A stretch of 64,000 bases of DNA. It comes from GCA-002733465 sp965230525 (lineage in GTDB: Bacteria > Pseudomonadota > Gammaproteobacteria > Enterobacterales > Kangiellaceae). Positions within the stretch are counted from its first letter, which is position 1. Every line of letters starts with the position of its first letter. Positions 17,467-25,636 of this stretch are shown here, one piece after another. The DNA is taken from contig OZ246008.1 in NCBI GenBank assembly GCA_965230525.1, positions 2,480,001-2,544,000 on the forward strand. Direction: 5' to 3'. The notes beneath the pieces are model-generated. The model searched no databases, was not told the origin of the DNA, and saw only the letters and a list, made by a program, of their open reading frames with translations. A program made the position numbers and the translations under genes.

Positions 17467-19020
17467 ATGAGCAACGAATCGACGAACACTCCCAATGAAA
17501 GCGCTAATAATGCAGTTGCATCGGCAGATGACCAATCCGCTGCTAAAAGCACCACGACTAAAAATACCACAACTAAAAGCACTACAACTAAAAGCAACAC
17601 CAGCAAGAAAGCCTCAACTAAGAAAAGCACTACAAGCAAAGCGAGCAGCGAAAAGAAAACTAGCTCAGCAAAGAAAACCAGCGCCGCTAAAAAACCGGCG
17701 AGTAAGTCAGCCGCCAAACCAAAGGCTCGTGCGACTAAAAAGACTGATCGAGTTGCTGTCGTTGCCGGCTTGCGTACTCCGTTTGCGAGGCAAATGACTC
17801 ATTATCGAGAACAAAATGCGATTGAGATGGGCAAAATGGTTGTGAGCGAAATGCTCAATAGAGCCGAAATCGACCTCGCCTTAATTGATAGAGTGGTTTA
17901 CGGACAAGTGCTCATTCATCCGGAAGCGCCTAATATTGCTCGAGAAATCGTGCTAGGTACGGGAATGAATGTCAATACGGATGCCTACAGCGTCTCGAGA
18001 GCTTGCGCTACTAGTTTTCAATCGGCAGTCAGCATCGCCGAATCCTTAATGGCTGGCAGTATCGAAATTGGCGTTGCCGGAGGTGCAGACTCTTCTTCGG
18101 TGGTGCCAATTGGTGTGTCCAAAAAGCTTTCTGCGTTATTGCTTCAGCTCTCAAAAGCCAAATCCTTTGGGCAAAAAATGAAGTTGCTGGCTAAATTACG
18201 CCCCGCTGATTTAGCCCCGGTTCCGCCTTCGGTCAAAGAATATTCGACGGGATTAACCATGGGCGAAAATGCCGAGCAGATGGCGCGTGACCACGGCATT
18301 ACTCGAGCCGCGCAAGATGAACTGGCCCATCGCTCGCACACTTTGGCTGCTAAAGCTTGGAATGACGGGTTATTGGACGATGAAGTGATGACCGCTTATG
18401 TTCCGCCCTACAAAGATGCTTTGAGTCGAGATAATACTGTTCGGTTTGATTCAACTTTGGAAGGTTATGCCAAACTCAGGCCAGCTTTTGACAAAAAGCA
18501 TGGCACCTTGACGGCTGCAAATAGCACTGGATTAACTGATGGAGCGGCAGCCTTGTTAATGATGAAAGAATCAAAAGCTAAGGAAATGGGCTATGAGCCG
18601 TTGGGTTACATTAAAAGTTATGGATTTGCGGCAATCGACGCGACTCGTGATATGTTGATGGGGCCTTCCTATGCCACACCAATCGCGCTGGATAGAGCCG
18701 GCATGACGCTCCAAGATTTAACCTTAGTGGATATGCATGAGGCCTTTGCGGCACAAGCTCTTTGTAATGTTCAAGCATTTGCCAGTAACTCGTTTGCAAA
18801 AGAGAAGCTCGGTCGAAGCAAAGCCATTGGCGAAATCGACATGGATAAATTTAACGTCTTGGGCGGTTCTTTGGCTTATGGTCATCCGTTTGCAGCTACA
18901 GGTGCAAGGATGATTACTCAAACCTTACGCGAACTAAAACGCCGTGGTGGCGGAACTGCATTAACCACGGCTTGCGCTGCGGGTGGACTGGGTGCAGCTA
19001 TGATTCTAGAAGCTGAGTAG
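17467..19020 (+). CDS. fadI: 3-ketoacyl-CoA thiolase FadI with a Lys/Ser/Thr/Ala-rich N-terminal tail
   Basis: The preferred start is ATG 17467, preceded by AGGA; an in-frame ATG at 17398 lacks one. The product is 517 residues against about 436 for FadI. Residues about 1-92 are a low-complexity tail of Lys, Ser, Thr and Ala, like histone H1 or AlgP. The thiolase domain begins at RVAVVAGLRTPF. Catalytic residues are present: Cys180 (RACATSF), His in YGHPFAATGAR and Cys in TTACAAGGLG. It cleaves 3-ketoacyl-CoA in beta-oxidation with FadJ, whose gene follows 10 bases later. Confidence 0.9.
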   Translation: MSNESTNTPNESANNAVASADDQSAAKSTTTKNTTTKSTTTKSNTSKKASTKKSTTSKASSEKKTSSAKKTSAAKKPASKSAAKPKARATKKTDRVAVVAGLRTPFARQMTHYREQNAIEMGKMVVSEMLNRAEIDLALIDRVVYGQVLIHPEAPNIAREIVLGTGMNVNTDAYSVSRACATSFQSAVSIAESLMAGSIEIGVAGGADSSSVVPIGVSKKLSALLLQLSKAKSFGQKMKLLAKLRPADLAPVPPSVKEYSTGLTMGENAEQMARDHGITRAAQDELAHRSHTLAAKAWNDGLLDDEVMTAYVPPYKDALSRDNTVRFDSTLEGYAKLRPAFDKKHGTLTAANSTGLTDGAAALLMMKESKAKEMGYEPLGYIKSYGFAAIDATRDMLMGPSYATPIALDRAGMTLQDLTLVDMHEAFAAQALCNVQAFASNSFAKEKLGRSKAIGEIDMDKFNVLGGSLAYGHPFAATGARMITQTLRELKRRGGGTALTTACAAGGLGAAMILEAE

Positions 19021-19030
19021 GAGATCTTAA

Positions 19031-21226
19031 ATGACAAATCGTAAATCGAATACTAAAAACTCAGCATTTAATCTCGAGGTTGCCGAAAATGGCATTGGCT
19101 GGGTCACAATTGATGTTCCCGGTGAAACTCAGAACACCATGAAGTCCGAGTTTGTGGAAGAGTTTGATCAAATTTTTAAGCAAATCGAAGCCGATAAAAG
19201 CATTCAATCCATTGTTATCGTCAGCGGTAAAGAAAATGGGTTTGTTGCAGGCGCCGATATCAGTATGTTGCAAAACCTAACGAGTGAAGAGGAGGTTGAA
19301 GCCTTAGCCAAGCAGGGGCATCGCGTATTTAATTTGATTGAAGGATTATCTCAACCTGTCGTGGTCGCAATCAATGGTGCTTGTTTGGGCGCTGGACTAG
19401 AATTGGCCTTGTCGGGCAGTTATCGAATTTGTACCGATGAGCAAAGCACCAAGTTAGGTTTACCAGAAGTGCAATTGGGTGTGTTACCCGGAGGTGGCGG
19501 GACACAACGCCTACCGCGTTTGGTTGGTATTGCTAATGCTTTAGATTTAATGCTGACCGGTAAACAATTAAATGGTAAGCGGGCTAAAAAAATCGGGCTC
19601 GTCGACGAGGTCGTTGCCACGGCAAACTTAAGAAAGGCAGCGGAAACAGCAGCCCTCGGACTAGTGAGTAAAAGCAAACGAGTGGTGAGCCGCTTAAAAC
19701 CCGAAATTAAAGCTAGCCGTTTTCTCAACACCTCGGAATGGCAAAAGTTGGCATTGGAAACCAGTAGTTATGGTCGAAAAATAATTTTTGATAAAGCCTT
19801 GGCAACCGTTAACAAAAAGACCATGGGAAATTATCCGGCGCCGGCAAAAATTATTAAGTGTGTTGAAGTGGGAATGGAGCAAGGCTACCAAGCAGGGCTT
19901 GCAAAGGAAGCTAAATTGTTTGCCCAACTAGTGATGTCAAAAGAAGCGACACAGCTAATGAACATTTTCTTTGCCACCACTGAACTCAAAAAAGACACTG
20001 GTGTTGAAGGTGAAGTTGATACACAAAAAATTGAAAGAGTTGGCGTGCTGGGTGGCGGACTAATGGGTGCCGGGATCGCATTTGTAACTGCAGATAAAGC
20101 ACGAAAAAAAGTGCGTATAAAAGATCAATCCGAACAAGGTGTAAATCATGCACTAAAATATTGTTGGGAAATATACCGCAATAAAATTAAACGCAAACAT
20201 CTATCCGTAAACGATGCCGGTCAGCGATTTGCATCGATCACCGGTACAACCAGTTATCAAGGATTTAAGCGCTGTGATTTAGTCATTGAAGCGGTGTTTG
20301 AAAACTTAGAGTTAAAGCAGCAAATGCTGAAGGATATTGAAGAAGTATGTGAAGGCAATGCTATTTTTGCATCAAATACTTCGTCTATTCCAATTGGCAA
20401 AATTGCCGAAGCGGCAAAAGATCCTTCTAAAGTTATTGGCTTGCATTATTTTTCACCGGTTGAAAAAATGCCGTTGTTAGAAATAGTCGTCACCGACAAA
20501 ACCTCGCCAGAAGTCATTGCCACTTGCGTGGCATTTGGTAAACAACAAGGCAAAACCGTTATTGTGGTTAAAGATGGCGCTGGTTTTTATACAAGCCGAA
20601 TTTTAGCTCCATTTGTTAATGAGGCAGGTCATATGGTGGCCGAAGGTGTAGCGATTGATCGTATCGACAAAGCGCTTAAAAAAGCGGGTTTCCCAGTCGG
20701 CCCGATTACTTTACTGGACGAAGTAGGGATTGATGTGGGGACAAAAATTGCGCCAATTTTGGCGGAGTCGTTTGGCGATCGAATGTTGCCTCCAAAACTT
20801 TTTGCCAAGCTTGAAAAAGATGATCGTAAAGGCAAAAAGAATAAACGTGGTTTTTACCTCTACAATCAATCTTCAAAGAAAGGGCCAAAGGAAGTGGATC
20901 AAAGTATTTACACTTTGCTTGGTGTCACTCCGTCCAACTCTTTGCCAGATGAAAGAATTGTCGAGCGATGTTTACTACAAATGGTCAATGAGTCTGTGTT
21001 GTGTCTTGAACAAGGTATTCTAAACTCTGCCAGAGATGGTGATATTGGTGCAATTTTTGGGCTCGGGTTTCCACCATTTTTAGGTGGACCGTTTCGATAT
21101 GTTGACTCTGTTGGAGCAAAACAGGTTGTTGAAAAACTGCAAGGCCTTGCAACACAATATGGCGAACGCTTTGAGCCAGCAGGTCGTTTAGTTGAAATGG
21201 CCGAAAGCGGTGAGACTTTCTATTAA
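19031..21226 (+). CDS. fadJ: Multifunctional fatty-acid oxidation protein FadJ (enoyl-CoA hydratase / 3-hydroxyacyl-CoA dehydrogenase)
   Basis: 731 residues, normal for FadJ. The N-terminal crotonase domain holds GFVAGADISML and LPEVQLGVLPGGGGTQRLPR. The NAD-binding domain begins near 337 with GVLGGGLMGAGIA, followed by the dehydrogenase motif GLHYFSPVEKMPLLEIV and a C-terminal domain. It hydrates enoyl-CoA and oxidises the 3-hydroxyacyl-CoA, feeding FadI. GGAG before the ATG is a good ribosome-binding site. It forms the alpha subunit of the oxidation complex. Confidence 0.93.
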   Translation: MTNRKSNTKNSAFNLEVAENGIGWVTIDVPGETQNTMKSEFVEEFDQIFKQIEADKSIQSIVIVSGKENGFVAGADISMLQNLTSEEEVEALAKQGHRVFNLIEGLSQPVVVAINGACLGAGLELALSGSYRICTDEQSTKLGLPEVQLGVLPGGGGTQRLPRLVGIANALDLMLTGKQLNGKRAKKIGLVDEVVATANLRKAAETAALGLVSKSKRVVSRLKPEIKASRFLNTSEWQKLALETSSYGRKIIFDKALATVNKKTMGNYPAPAKIIKCVEVGMEQGYQAGLAKEAKLFAQLVMSKEATQLMNIFFATTELKKDTGVEGEVDTQKIERVGVLGGGLMGAGIAFVTADKARKKVRIKDQSEQGVNHALKYCWEIYRNKIKRKHLSVNDAGQRFASITGTTSYQGFKRCDLVIEAVFENLELKQQMLKDIEEVCEGNAIFASNTSSIPIGKIAEAAKDPSKVIGLHYFSPVEKMPLLEIVVTDKTSPEVIATCVAFGKQQGKTVIVVKDGAGFYTSRILAPFVNEAGHMVAEGVAIDRIDKALKKAGFPVGPITLLDEVGIDVGTKIAPILAESFGDRMLPPKLFAKLEKDDRKGKKNKRGFYLYNQSSKKGPKEVDQSIYTLLGVTPSNSLPDERIVERCLLQMVNESVLCLEQGILNSARDGDIGAIFGLGFPPFLGGPFRYVDSVGAKQVVEKLQGLATQYGERFEPAGRLVEMAESGETFY

Positions 21227-21356
21227 AGCTTGGGTGAGCTATTTGGATTTTAATGGTCTATTAGGGGTTGAGTGGTCTTTTAGGTAGCTGTTTAAAGACT
21301 GCAGTTTCACCAAAGGGGACATCGTTTTTGTTCTTTTTAAGAGCTAAGGTCTAAAG

Positions 21357-21386
21357 GGTTTTGCAGCGCTGGCGCTCTTACTGCGA
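21357..21386. repeat. Dispersed intergenic repeat A, copy 1
   Basis: 30 bases containing GCAGCGCTGGC and ACTGCGA; it matches 27 of 30 bases at 40065-40094. Both copies follow a TAAAGG sequence and lie just after a plus-strand gene. Confidence 0.6.
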
Positions 21387-21523
21387 TAGACTTTTGTTAG
21401 AAGACACCAACAGTAGGCGTTCTTAGACGAAAGTATGCAAAAGCTTCTTTGGTTTAAACGAGCGCGCTTTGAAGTTTCTGAGTGTTCTGGTTGTTTAAAT
21501 ATAAACAGTATTGATTTACAGCG

Positions 21524-21581
21524 CCCATCGGGTGGAAAAGAACTCGCGGTGCTCAAACAGCTTTTCCAGTGCTCCGATGGG
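21524..21581. repeat. Imperfect inverted repeat (hairpin)
   Basis: CCCATCGG plus GGAAAAG on the left is mirrored by CTTTTCC plus CCGATGGG on the right, with a small internal bulge and a loop of about 20 bases. No U-tract follows, so it is not a standard terminator. Confidence 0.5.
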
Positions 21582-21797
21582 CAGTCGGGTTGCTCGTAAT
21601 CACTGGGCGAAAAGACGACAAACTCAGATAATCACGAAAACATTGTCTTCACCATTCTATGGCTCACTATTATGGTTAAAGGTATACCCGTCTAGCGGCT
21701 ATAACGGACTGGTGAAACTCATGAGTTGGCGGGTAGACAAGAAAAGTAAATGACAGAAAATCGTAGGAAAACTTTAGCGCTGCGAAACTCTGGGTTG

Positions 21798-21813
21798 CTG
21801 AGCGGAGCCGAAG
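21798..21813. repeat. Dispersed motif B (CTGAGCGGAGCCGAAG), copy 1
   Basis: The same 16 bases recur at 30608-30623. It is a variant of the CTGAGCGGAGTCGAAG motif that is dispersed in many bacterial genomes. Confidence 0.5.
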
Positions 21814-21909
21814 TATTGACTTTGAATTTGGTTCTTCAAAAAGAATAATAAGAACTGCCCCCTTTATATTTAAAAGAGGAAACAGCTTTAGCGGCAACAC
21901 CTAAGACCG

Positions 21910-22797
21910 CTATGGACAAATAACAACCTGATTCCGCCCCGACTCTTTGGCTTGATACAATGCCTTATCGGCAAATTCTAAAGTTTGTGATACTTGCTCA
22001 GTTTTTTCACTGGCTGCTATACCAATACTCGCCGTAACAGAAATTGTTTTGTTTAATTCAACTTTCAGCGCTTCTATCGCTTTACGAATTCGCTCAGCAA
22101 TAAACGTAGCACCGCCTTGTTGGGTATTGCTCAAAATAACCACAAACTCTTCACCGCCATATCGGTAAACATCATCGGATCGTCGTAGGGTTTTGCGAAT
22201 GGTTTGTGCCACTAATTTCAAAACTTTATCGCCAGCAATATGACCGTAGGTATCGTTAACTTGTTTGAAGTGATCGATATCAATCACCATTAATGAAAAC
22301 TCGGTTTTATGTCTTTCATGTGCCGATATCTGTTTTTCTAAACTAAGGTCAAATGCCGCCCGGTTGCCAATTTGCGTCAGCGGGTCGCGATGCGCCTGAG
22401 CGATTGCATTGTGGTAGAGCAGGGCGTTGCGTAGCGGATAGATCAATAATGAAAGTAAGCGCTCTAAAAGATCGGTCTCGCGCATGGTAAATGGCGTTTT
22501 GCGAGAGCAAAGAATTTCACCCAATTGCTCACCTTCTAAATTCAGTTGATATTTGCAGTGGTGTACTTGTTGGGCCCCGTACTCAAAACTGAGATCTAAA
22601 CTTTGCTCATTGTAGTGGACCGAATCACAGGGAACGATTTTGGCCGTTTCTTCACAAAAAGTTTGCATTAGCGGGCTAATTTCAATTGATTGTTGCAGTC
22701 GCAAAGCGAGTTTTGAAACACTGGTAAACTCTTCACCTTGATAGGTGTGGTTGCGGTAGTTTTCTAAACCAATAACTTTTGATTGCTGTGACTTCAT
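21910..22797 (-). CDS. Diguanylate cyclase (GGDEF domain)
   Basis: 295 residues. The C-terminal GGDEF domain (about 130-295) has the active GGEEF motif (RYGGEEFVVIL) and an allosteric I-site RRSD five residues before it, so it should make c-di-GMP and be product-inhibited. The N-terminal 125 residues resemble a small sensory (GAF-like) domain with TVPCDSVHYNE-type strands, but I cannot name it firmly. No membrane helix is seen, so it is cytosolic. It is a single gene, convergent with fadJ across a 683-bp gap. Confidence 0.88.
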   Translation of the reverse strand: MKSQQSKVIGLENYRNHTYQGEEFTSVSKLALRLQQSIEISPLMQTFCEETAKIVPCDSVHYNEQSLDLSFEYGAQQVHHCKYQLNLEGEQLGEILCSRKTPFTMRETDLLERLLSLLIYPLRNALLYHNAIAQAHRDPLTQIGNRAAFDLSLEKQISAHERHKTEFSLMVIDIDHFKQVNDTYGHIAGDKVLKLVAQTIRKTLRRSDDVYRYGGEEFVVILSNTQQGGATFIAERIRKAIEALKVELNKTISVTASIGIAASEKTEQVSQTLEFADKALYQAKESGRNQVVICP

Positions 22798-23175
22798 ATC
22801 GATTGATTTTCCTGCTGCTATTAAACTTTTCGGCTCAACCTAATCGAGGTTGAGCAGTTTACGATTCGAGTCAAAAATCAGTCAAATATACTGAATTTGA
22901 GATGAACTAGTGAGATATACAGCAATGAGCATGCCAAATATTAAAAATTGATTAAAATCAATAAGATAGATATGAACGAAAGGTTGAGTTTCTGTAAGAG
23001 TCAAAAAAATGGCTATTTTTTGCCGCTCTCCAGGTATTGGGTTAATCCTGTGATGTTTGAAATAGCCACTAAAAAAGGAGCAATGCTCGGTGCAATAGCG
23101 CATGGCGATAAATCGTCCCGCTGGGGTAAACCATCACTTTGCGCTTCTAGTCTTATTTAAGTATCAAGTTTCAGG
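22798..23175. other. Gene-free region between the GGDEF gene and yciK
   Basis: 378 bases holding the GGDEF promoter side and the end of yciK. Small frames on either strand have no recognisable motif or ribosome-binding site. I see no RNA gene. Confidence 0.5.
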
Positions 23176-23919
23176 TTATTTCGGTTGTGCATCGATTGAT
23201 TGGCCATGCACGTCTTTACTATCATCACCCATCAGATAAAGGTAGAGGTTTTCCAGCGCTTGTGGACTGATTAATTGCGACGCGTCTTCCGCAGGAAAGG
23301 CGGCGGCTCGCATTTTAGTGCGCGTAGCGCCGGGATTGATGGCGTTGACTCTAACGCTAGAGTCTTCCAATTCGTCAGCAAGTACCTGAGTAAAGCCTTC
23401 AATGGCAAATTTAGAAACTGCATAGGGTCCCCAAAAAGCGCGTCCTTGACGGCCAACGCCAGAAGATGTGGTAATTATTGATGCCGAGGGAGCCGCTCGC
23501 AGTAACGGCATGCAGGTTTGAGTCAGCATAAATACCGAGTTAACATTGACTTGCATTACTTCATGCCAAATGTTGGCTTCGGTAAACTCGATAGGCGTAA
23601 GCTCACTGATCATCGCAGCATTATGCACAATACCGTCTAGACGCCCCAACTCCTCAGCAATGGTGTCTGCCAAACTTTGATATTGCTGTAGCGCTGCGCT
23701 TTGTAAATCAAGCGGCAAGATTGCCGGTTGCGGGTCGCCATTATTAATAATTTCATCGTAAACCGCTTCCAGTTTTTCGACATTCCGACCGTGTAAAATA
23801 ACCGTAGCGCCATGGCGCGCATAAGCTTTACTGATGGACGCGCCAATGCCATCACTTGCACCGGTGACCAGAATGACTTTATCTTTCAATAATTCTTTTG
23901 GGGCTTGGTACTGGTACAT
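23176..23919 (-). CDS. yciK: YciK-family short-chain dehydrogenase
   Basis: About 247 residues from ATG 23919, chosen because AGGA lies 6 bases upstream and MYQYQAPKELLKDKVILVTG matches the usual YciK start; an in-frame ATG at 23943 is unlikely. The NAD(P)-binding motif is TGASDGIG, the NAG-like motif is HNAAM, and the active-site set is Ser in TTSSGVGR and YAVSK. YciK is a cytosolic SDR oxidoreductase whose substrate is unknown. Confidence 0.9.
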   Translation of the reverse strand: MYQYQAPKELLKDKVILVTGASDGIGASISKAYARHGATVILHGRNVEKLEAVYDEIINNGDPQPAILPLDLQSAALQQYQSLADTIAEELGRLDGIVHNAAMISELTPIEFTEANIWHEVMQVNVNSVFMLTQTCMPLLRAAPSASIITTSSGVGRQGRAFWGPYAVSKFAIEGFTQVLADELEDSSVRVNAINPGATRTKMRAAAFPAEDASQLISPQALENLYLYLMGDDSKDVHGQSIDAQPK

Positions 23920-24239
23920 TAGTTTTCCTATGTGGTTTAGCATTTGAAGTTAGGTTTGCGGCCCGCATTTTACCTTATAATCAATCATGACCCAAAGGGA
24001 TTATTGCGGCTTGCTGCTGTGGCCGAAATAGCAAGAATTAGCAAAATCTTAAGTTTTATGGTTTTCCACTATTAACTTAAGATTAATTATTATGCTTACT
24101 CGTTCACAATTGATGCAATGAGCGGTATGATTAAACCAGAATAACAAAACTCTATTAGTTAACCAGCTTAACTAAAATACTTGCCTGACTTATCTATCGT
24201 GCTAAGCTCGCCTTAGTCAGGCTAATGGAGGAGCGACTT
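23920..24239. other. Divergent region between yciK and uvrY
   Basis: 320 bases between divergent genes, AT-rich, and therefore holding both promoters. GGAGGAG at 24228-24234 serves the uvrY start. No other structure stands out. Confidence 0.5.
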
Positions 24240-24890
24240 TTGATTAAAGTATTAATCGTAGATGATCATGAATTGATTAGGACAGGGATTAGTCGGTTAC
24301 TGGCCGATTTTGATAAAATTGATGTCGTTGGTGAAGCCAAAAGTGGCGAAGAAGCTGTATCGATCGCGAGAGAGCTAAGACCCCATGTTGTACTCATGGA
24401 TGCCAATATGCCAGGAATCGGTGGTCTAGAAGCAACCCGCAGACTCGTTCGTTTTGACCCAGACGTTAAAGTCATCGCGGTCACTGTTCACAACGAAGAA
24501 CCTTATCCCACCAAGTTTATGCAAGCCGGTGCTGCTGGTTACATGACCAAAGGTGCGGATATTGAAGAAATTGTCATAGCAATTCGACAAGTAAATAGTG
24601 GCAAACGCTACATCACACCAGACATCGCTCAAGAGATGGCGCTTAAAGCGCTTAACCCCGCAGAAGAGTCGCCTTTTGATGTTTTATCTGAGCGCGAAAT
24701 GCAAGTGATGTTAATGATTACCCAAGGGCAAAAAGTTCAAGATATATCCGATCAGTTATTCTTGAGTCCAAAAACCGTTAATAGTTATCGTTATCGGCTA
24801 TTCGAAAAGCTCTCTATTGAAAATGATGTTGAGTTGACGCATATGGCAATCCGATACGGTGTTATCGATTCCAGCAAAATAGGCTCGTAA
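24240..24890 (+). CDS. uvrY: Response regulator UvrY/GacA
   Basis: About 216 residues. I prefer the TTG at 24240: GGAGGAG lies about 6 bases before it and the product then begins MIKVLIVDDHELIRTGISR, as UvrY/GacA do. ATG 24225 would put the ribosome-binding site inside the gene. A receiver domain has DD (VDDHE), the phospho-Asp in VLMDANMPG and the conserved Lys (MTKG). A LuxR-type HTH is at the C-terminus (LSPKTVNSYRYRLFEKL). It acts with a BarA/GacS kinase on carbon-storage sRNAs. Confidence 0.92.
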   Translation: MIKVLIVDDHELIRTGISRLLADFDKIDVVGEAKSGEEAVSIARELRPHVVLMDANMPGIGGLEATRRLVRFDPDVKVIAVTVHNEEPYPTKFMQAGAAGYMTKGADIEEIVIAIRQVNSGKRYITPDIAQEMALKALNPAEESPFDVLSEREMQVMLMITQGQKVQDISDQLFLSPKTVNSYRYRLFEKLSIENDVELTHMAIRYGVIDSSKIGS

Positions 24891-24900
24891 AGACAATCGA

Positions 24901-25559
24901 GCCTCTTTGTTATTGCAGGGAGGCATGACGCGGCACTACACCTTGTCATCGCCTAAAAGCGCCTACTTTCGGTGCGTACCCAAAACACTCGTTGCACTCG
25001 CGGGGCATGCTAAGGAGGCACGACGCGGCAATCTCCTAACTTTGATCTAAACCCTAAAACCGAGATTGCTTCGTGCCTCGCAATGACAACCCAACCTTGT
25101 CATCGCGGGGAGGTATGGCGCGGCACTCTGTCTTTGCGAGGAGGCACGACGCGGCAATCCCCTAACTTCGATCTAAATCTTTCAAACCGAGATTGCTTCG
25201 TACCTCGCAATGACAACCCAACTTGTCATCGCGGGGAGGTCTGGGGCGGCACTACACCTTGTCATTGCGAGGAGGCACGACGCGGCAATCCCCTAACTTC
25301 GATCTAAATCCTTCAAACCGAGATTGCTTTGTACCTCGCAATGACAACCCAACTTGTCATCGCGGGGAGGTATGGGGCGGCACTACACCTTGTCATTGCG
25401 AGGAGGCACGACGCGGCAATCTCCTAACTTCGATCTAAACTCTTAAAACCGAGATTGCTTCGTACCTCGCAATGACAACCCAACCTGTTATCGCCTAAAA
25501 GCGCTAACCTGTCATTGCGAGGAGGCACGACGCGGCAATCCCTTAACTTCGATCTAAAT
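24901..25559. repeat. REP/BIME-like tandem repeat array between uvrY and uvrC
   Basis: Five copies of a left motif (AGGAGGCACGACGCGGCAAT, at about 25013, 25139, 25270, 25401 and 25520) alternate with four copies of a right motif (GAGATTGCTTCGTACCTCGC). The spacing is 119-131 bases. Left and right halves are partial inverted repeats (GTCATTGCGAGG / CCTCGCAATGAC), so each unit folds into a hairpin of about 90 bases. A second short element (TTGTCATCGCGGGGAGG) lies between units. The fifth copy lacks its right half and ends just before the uvrC leader. Confidence 0.9.
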
Positions 25560-25636
25560 GCTTGATACTTGCCACAATTACCAGGCTAGCGGATAATGCC
25601 TATCAACGATTATCAGCAAACCTACCTGCACTTTTC

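Larger units (their letters stand above)
21227..21909. other. Gene-free region after fadJ with dispersed repeats
   Basis: No gene is seen in 683 bases. It contains copies of two dispersed repeats (21357-21386 and 21798-21813) and a long imperfect hairpin (21524-21581), all listed separately. Frames on both strands are short and have no recognisable motifs. It separates the convergent fadJ and GGDEF genes. Confidence 0.6.

Noticed and set aside
17448..17717. Long Val/Leu-rich minus-strand frame
   Set aside because: It is the antisense of the Lys/Ala/Thr-rich FadI tail. Repetitive codons keep the opposite frame open.
21511..21753. 80-codon plus-strand frame after fadJ
   Set aside because: It passes through the long hairpin and has no start signal or family resemblance.
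22948..23160. 70-codon plus-strand frame before yciK
   Set aside because: No ribosome-binding site, no motif and mixed composition. Probably chance.
24901..25559. Possible CRISPR array
   Set aside because: The repeat period of 119-131 bases, inverted-repeat units and near-identical intervening sequence are those of a BIME-like array. No cas gene is present.
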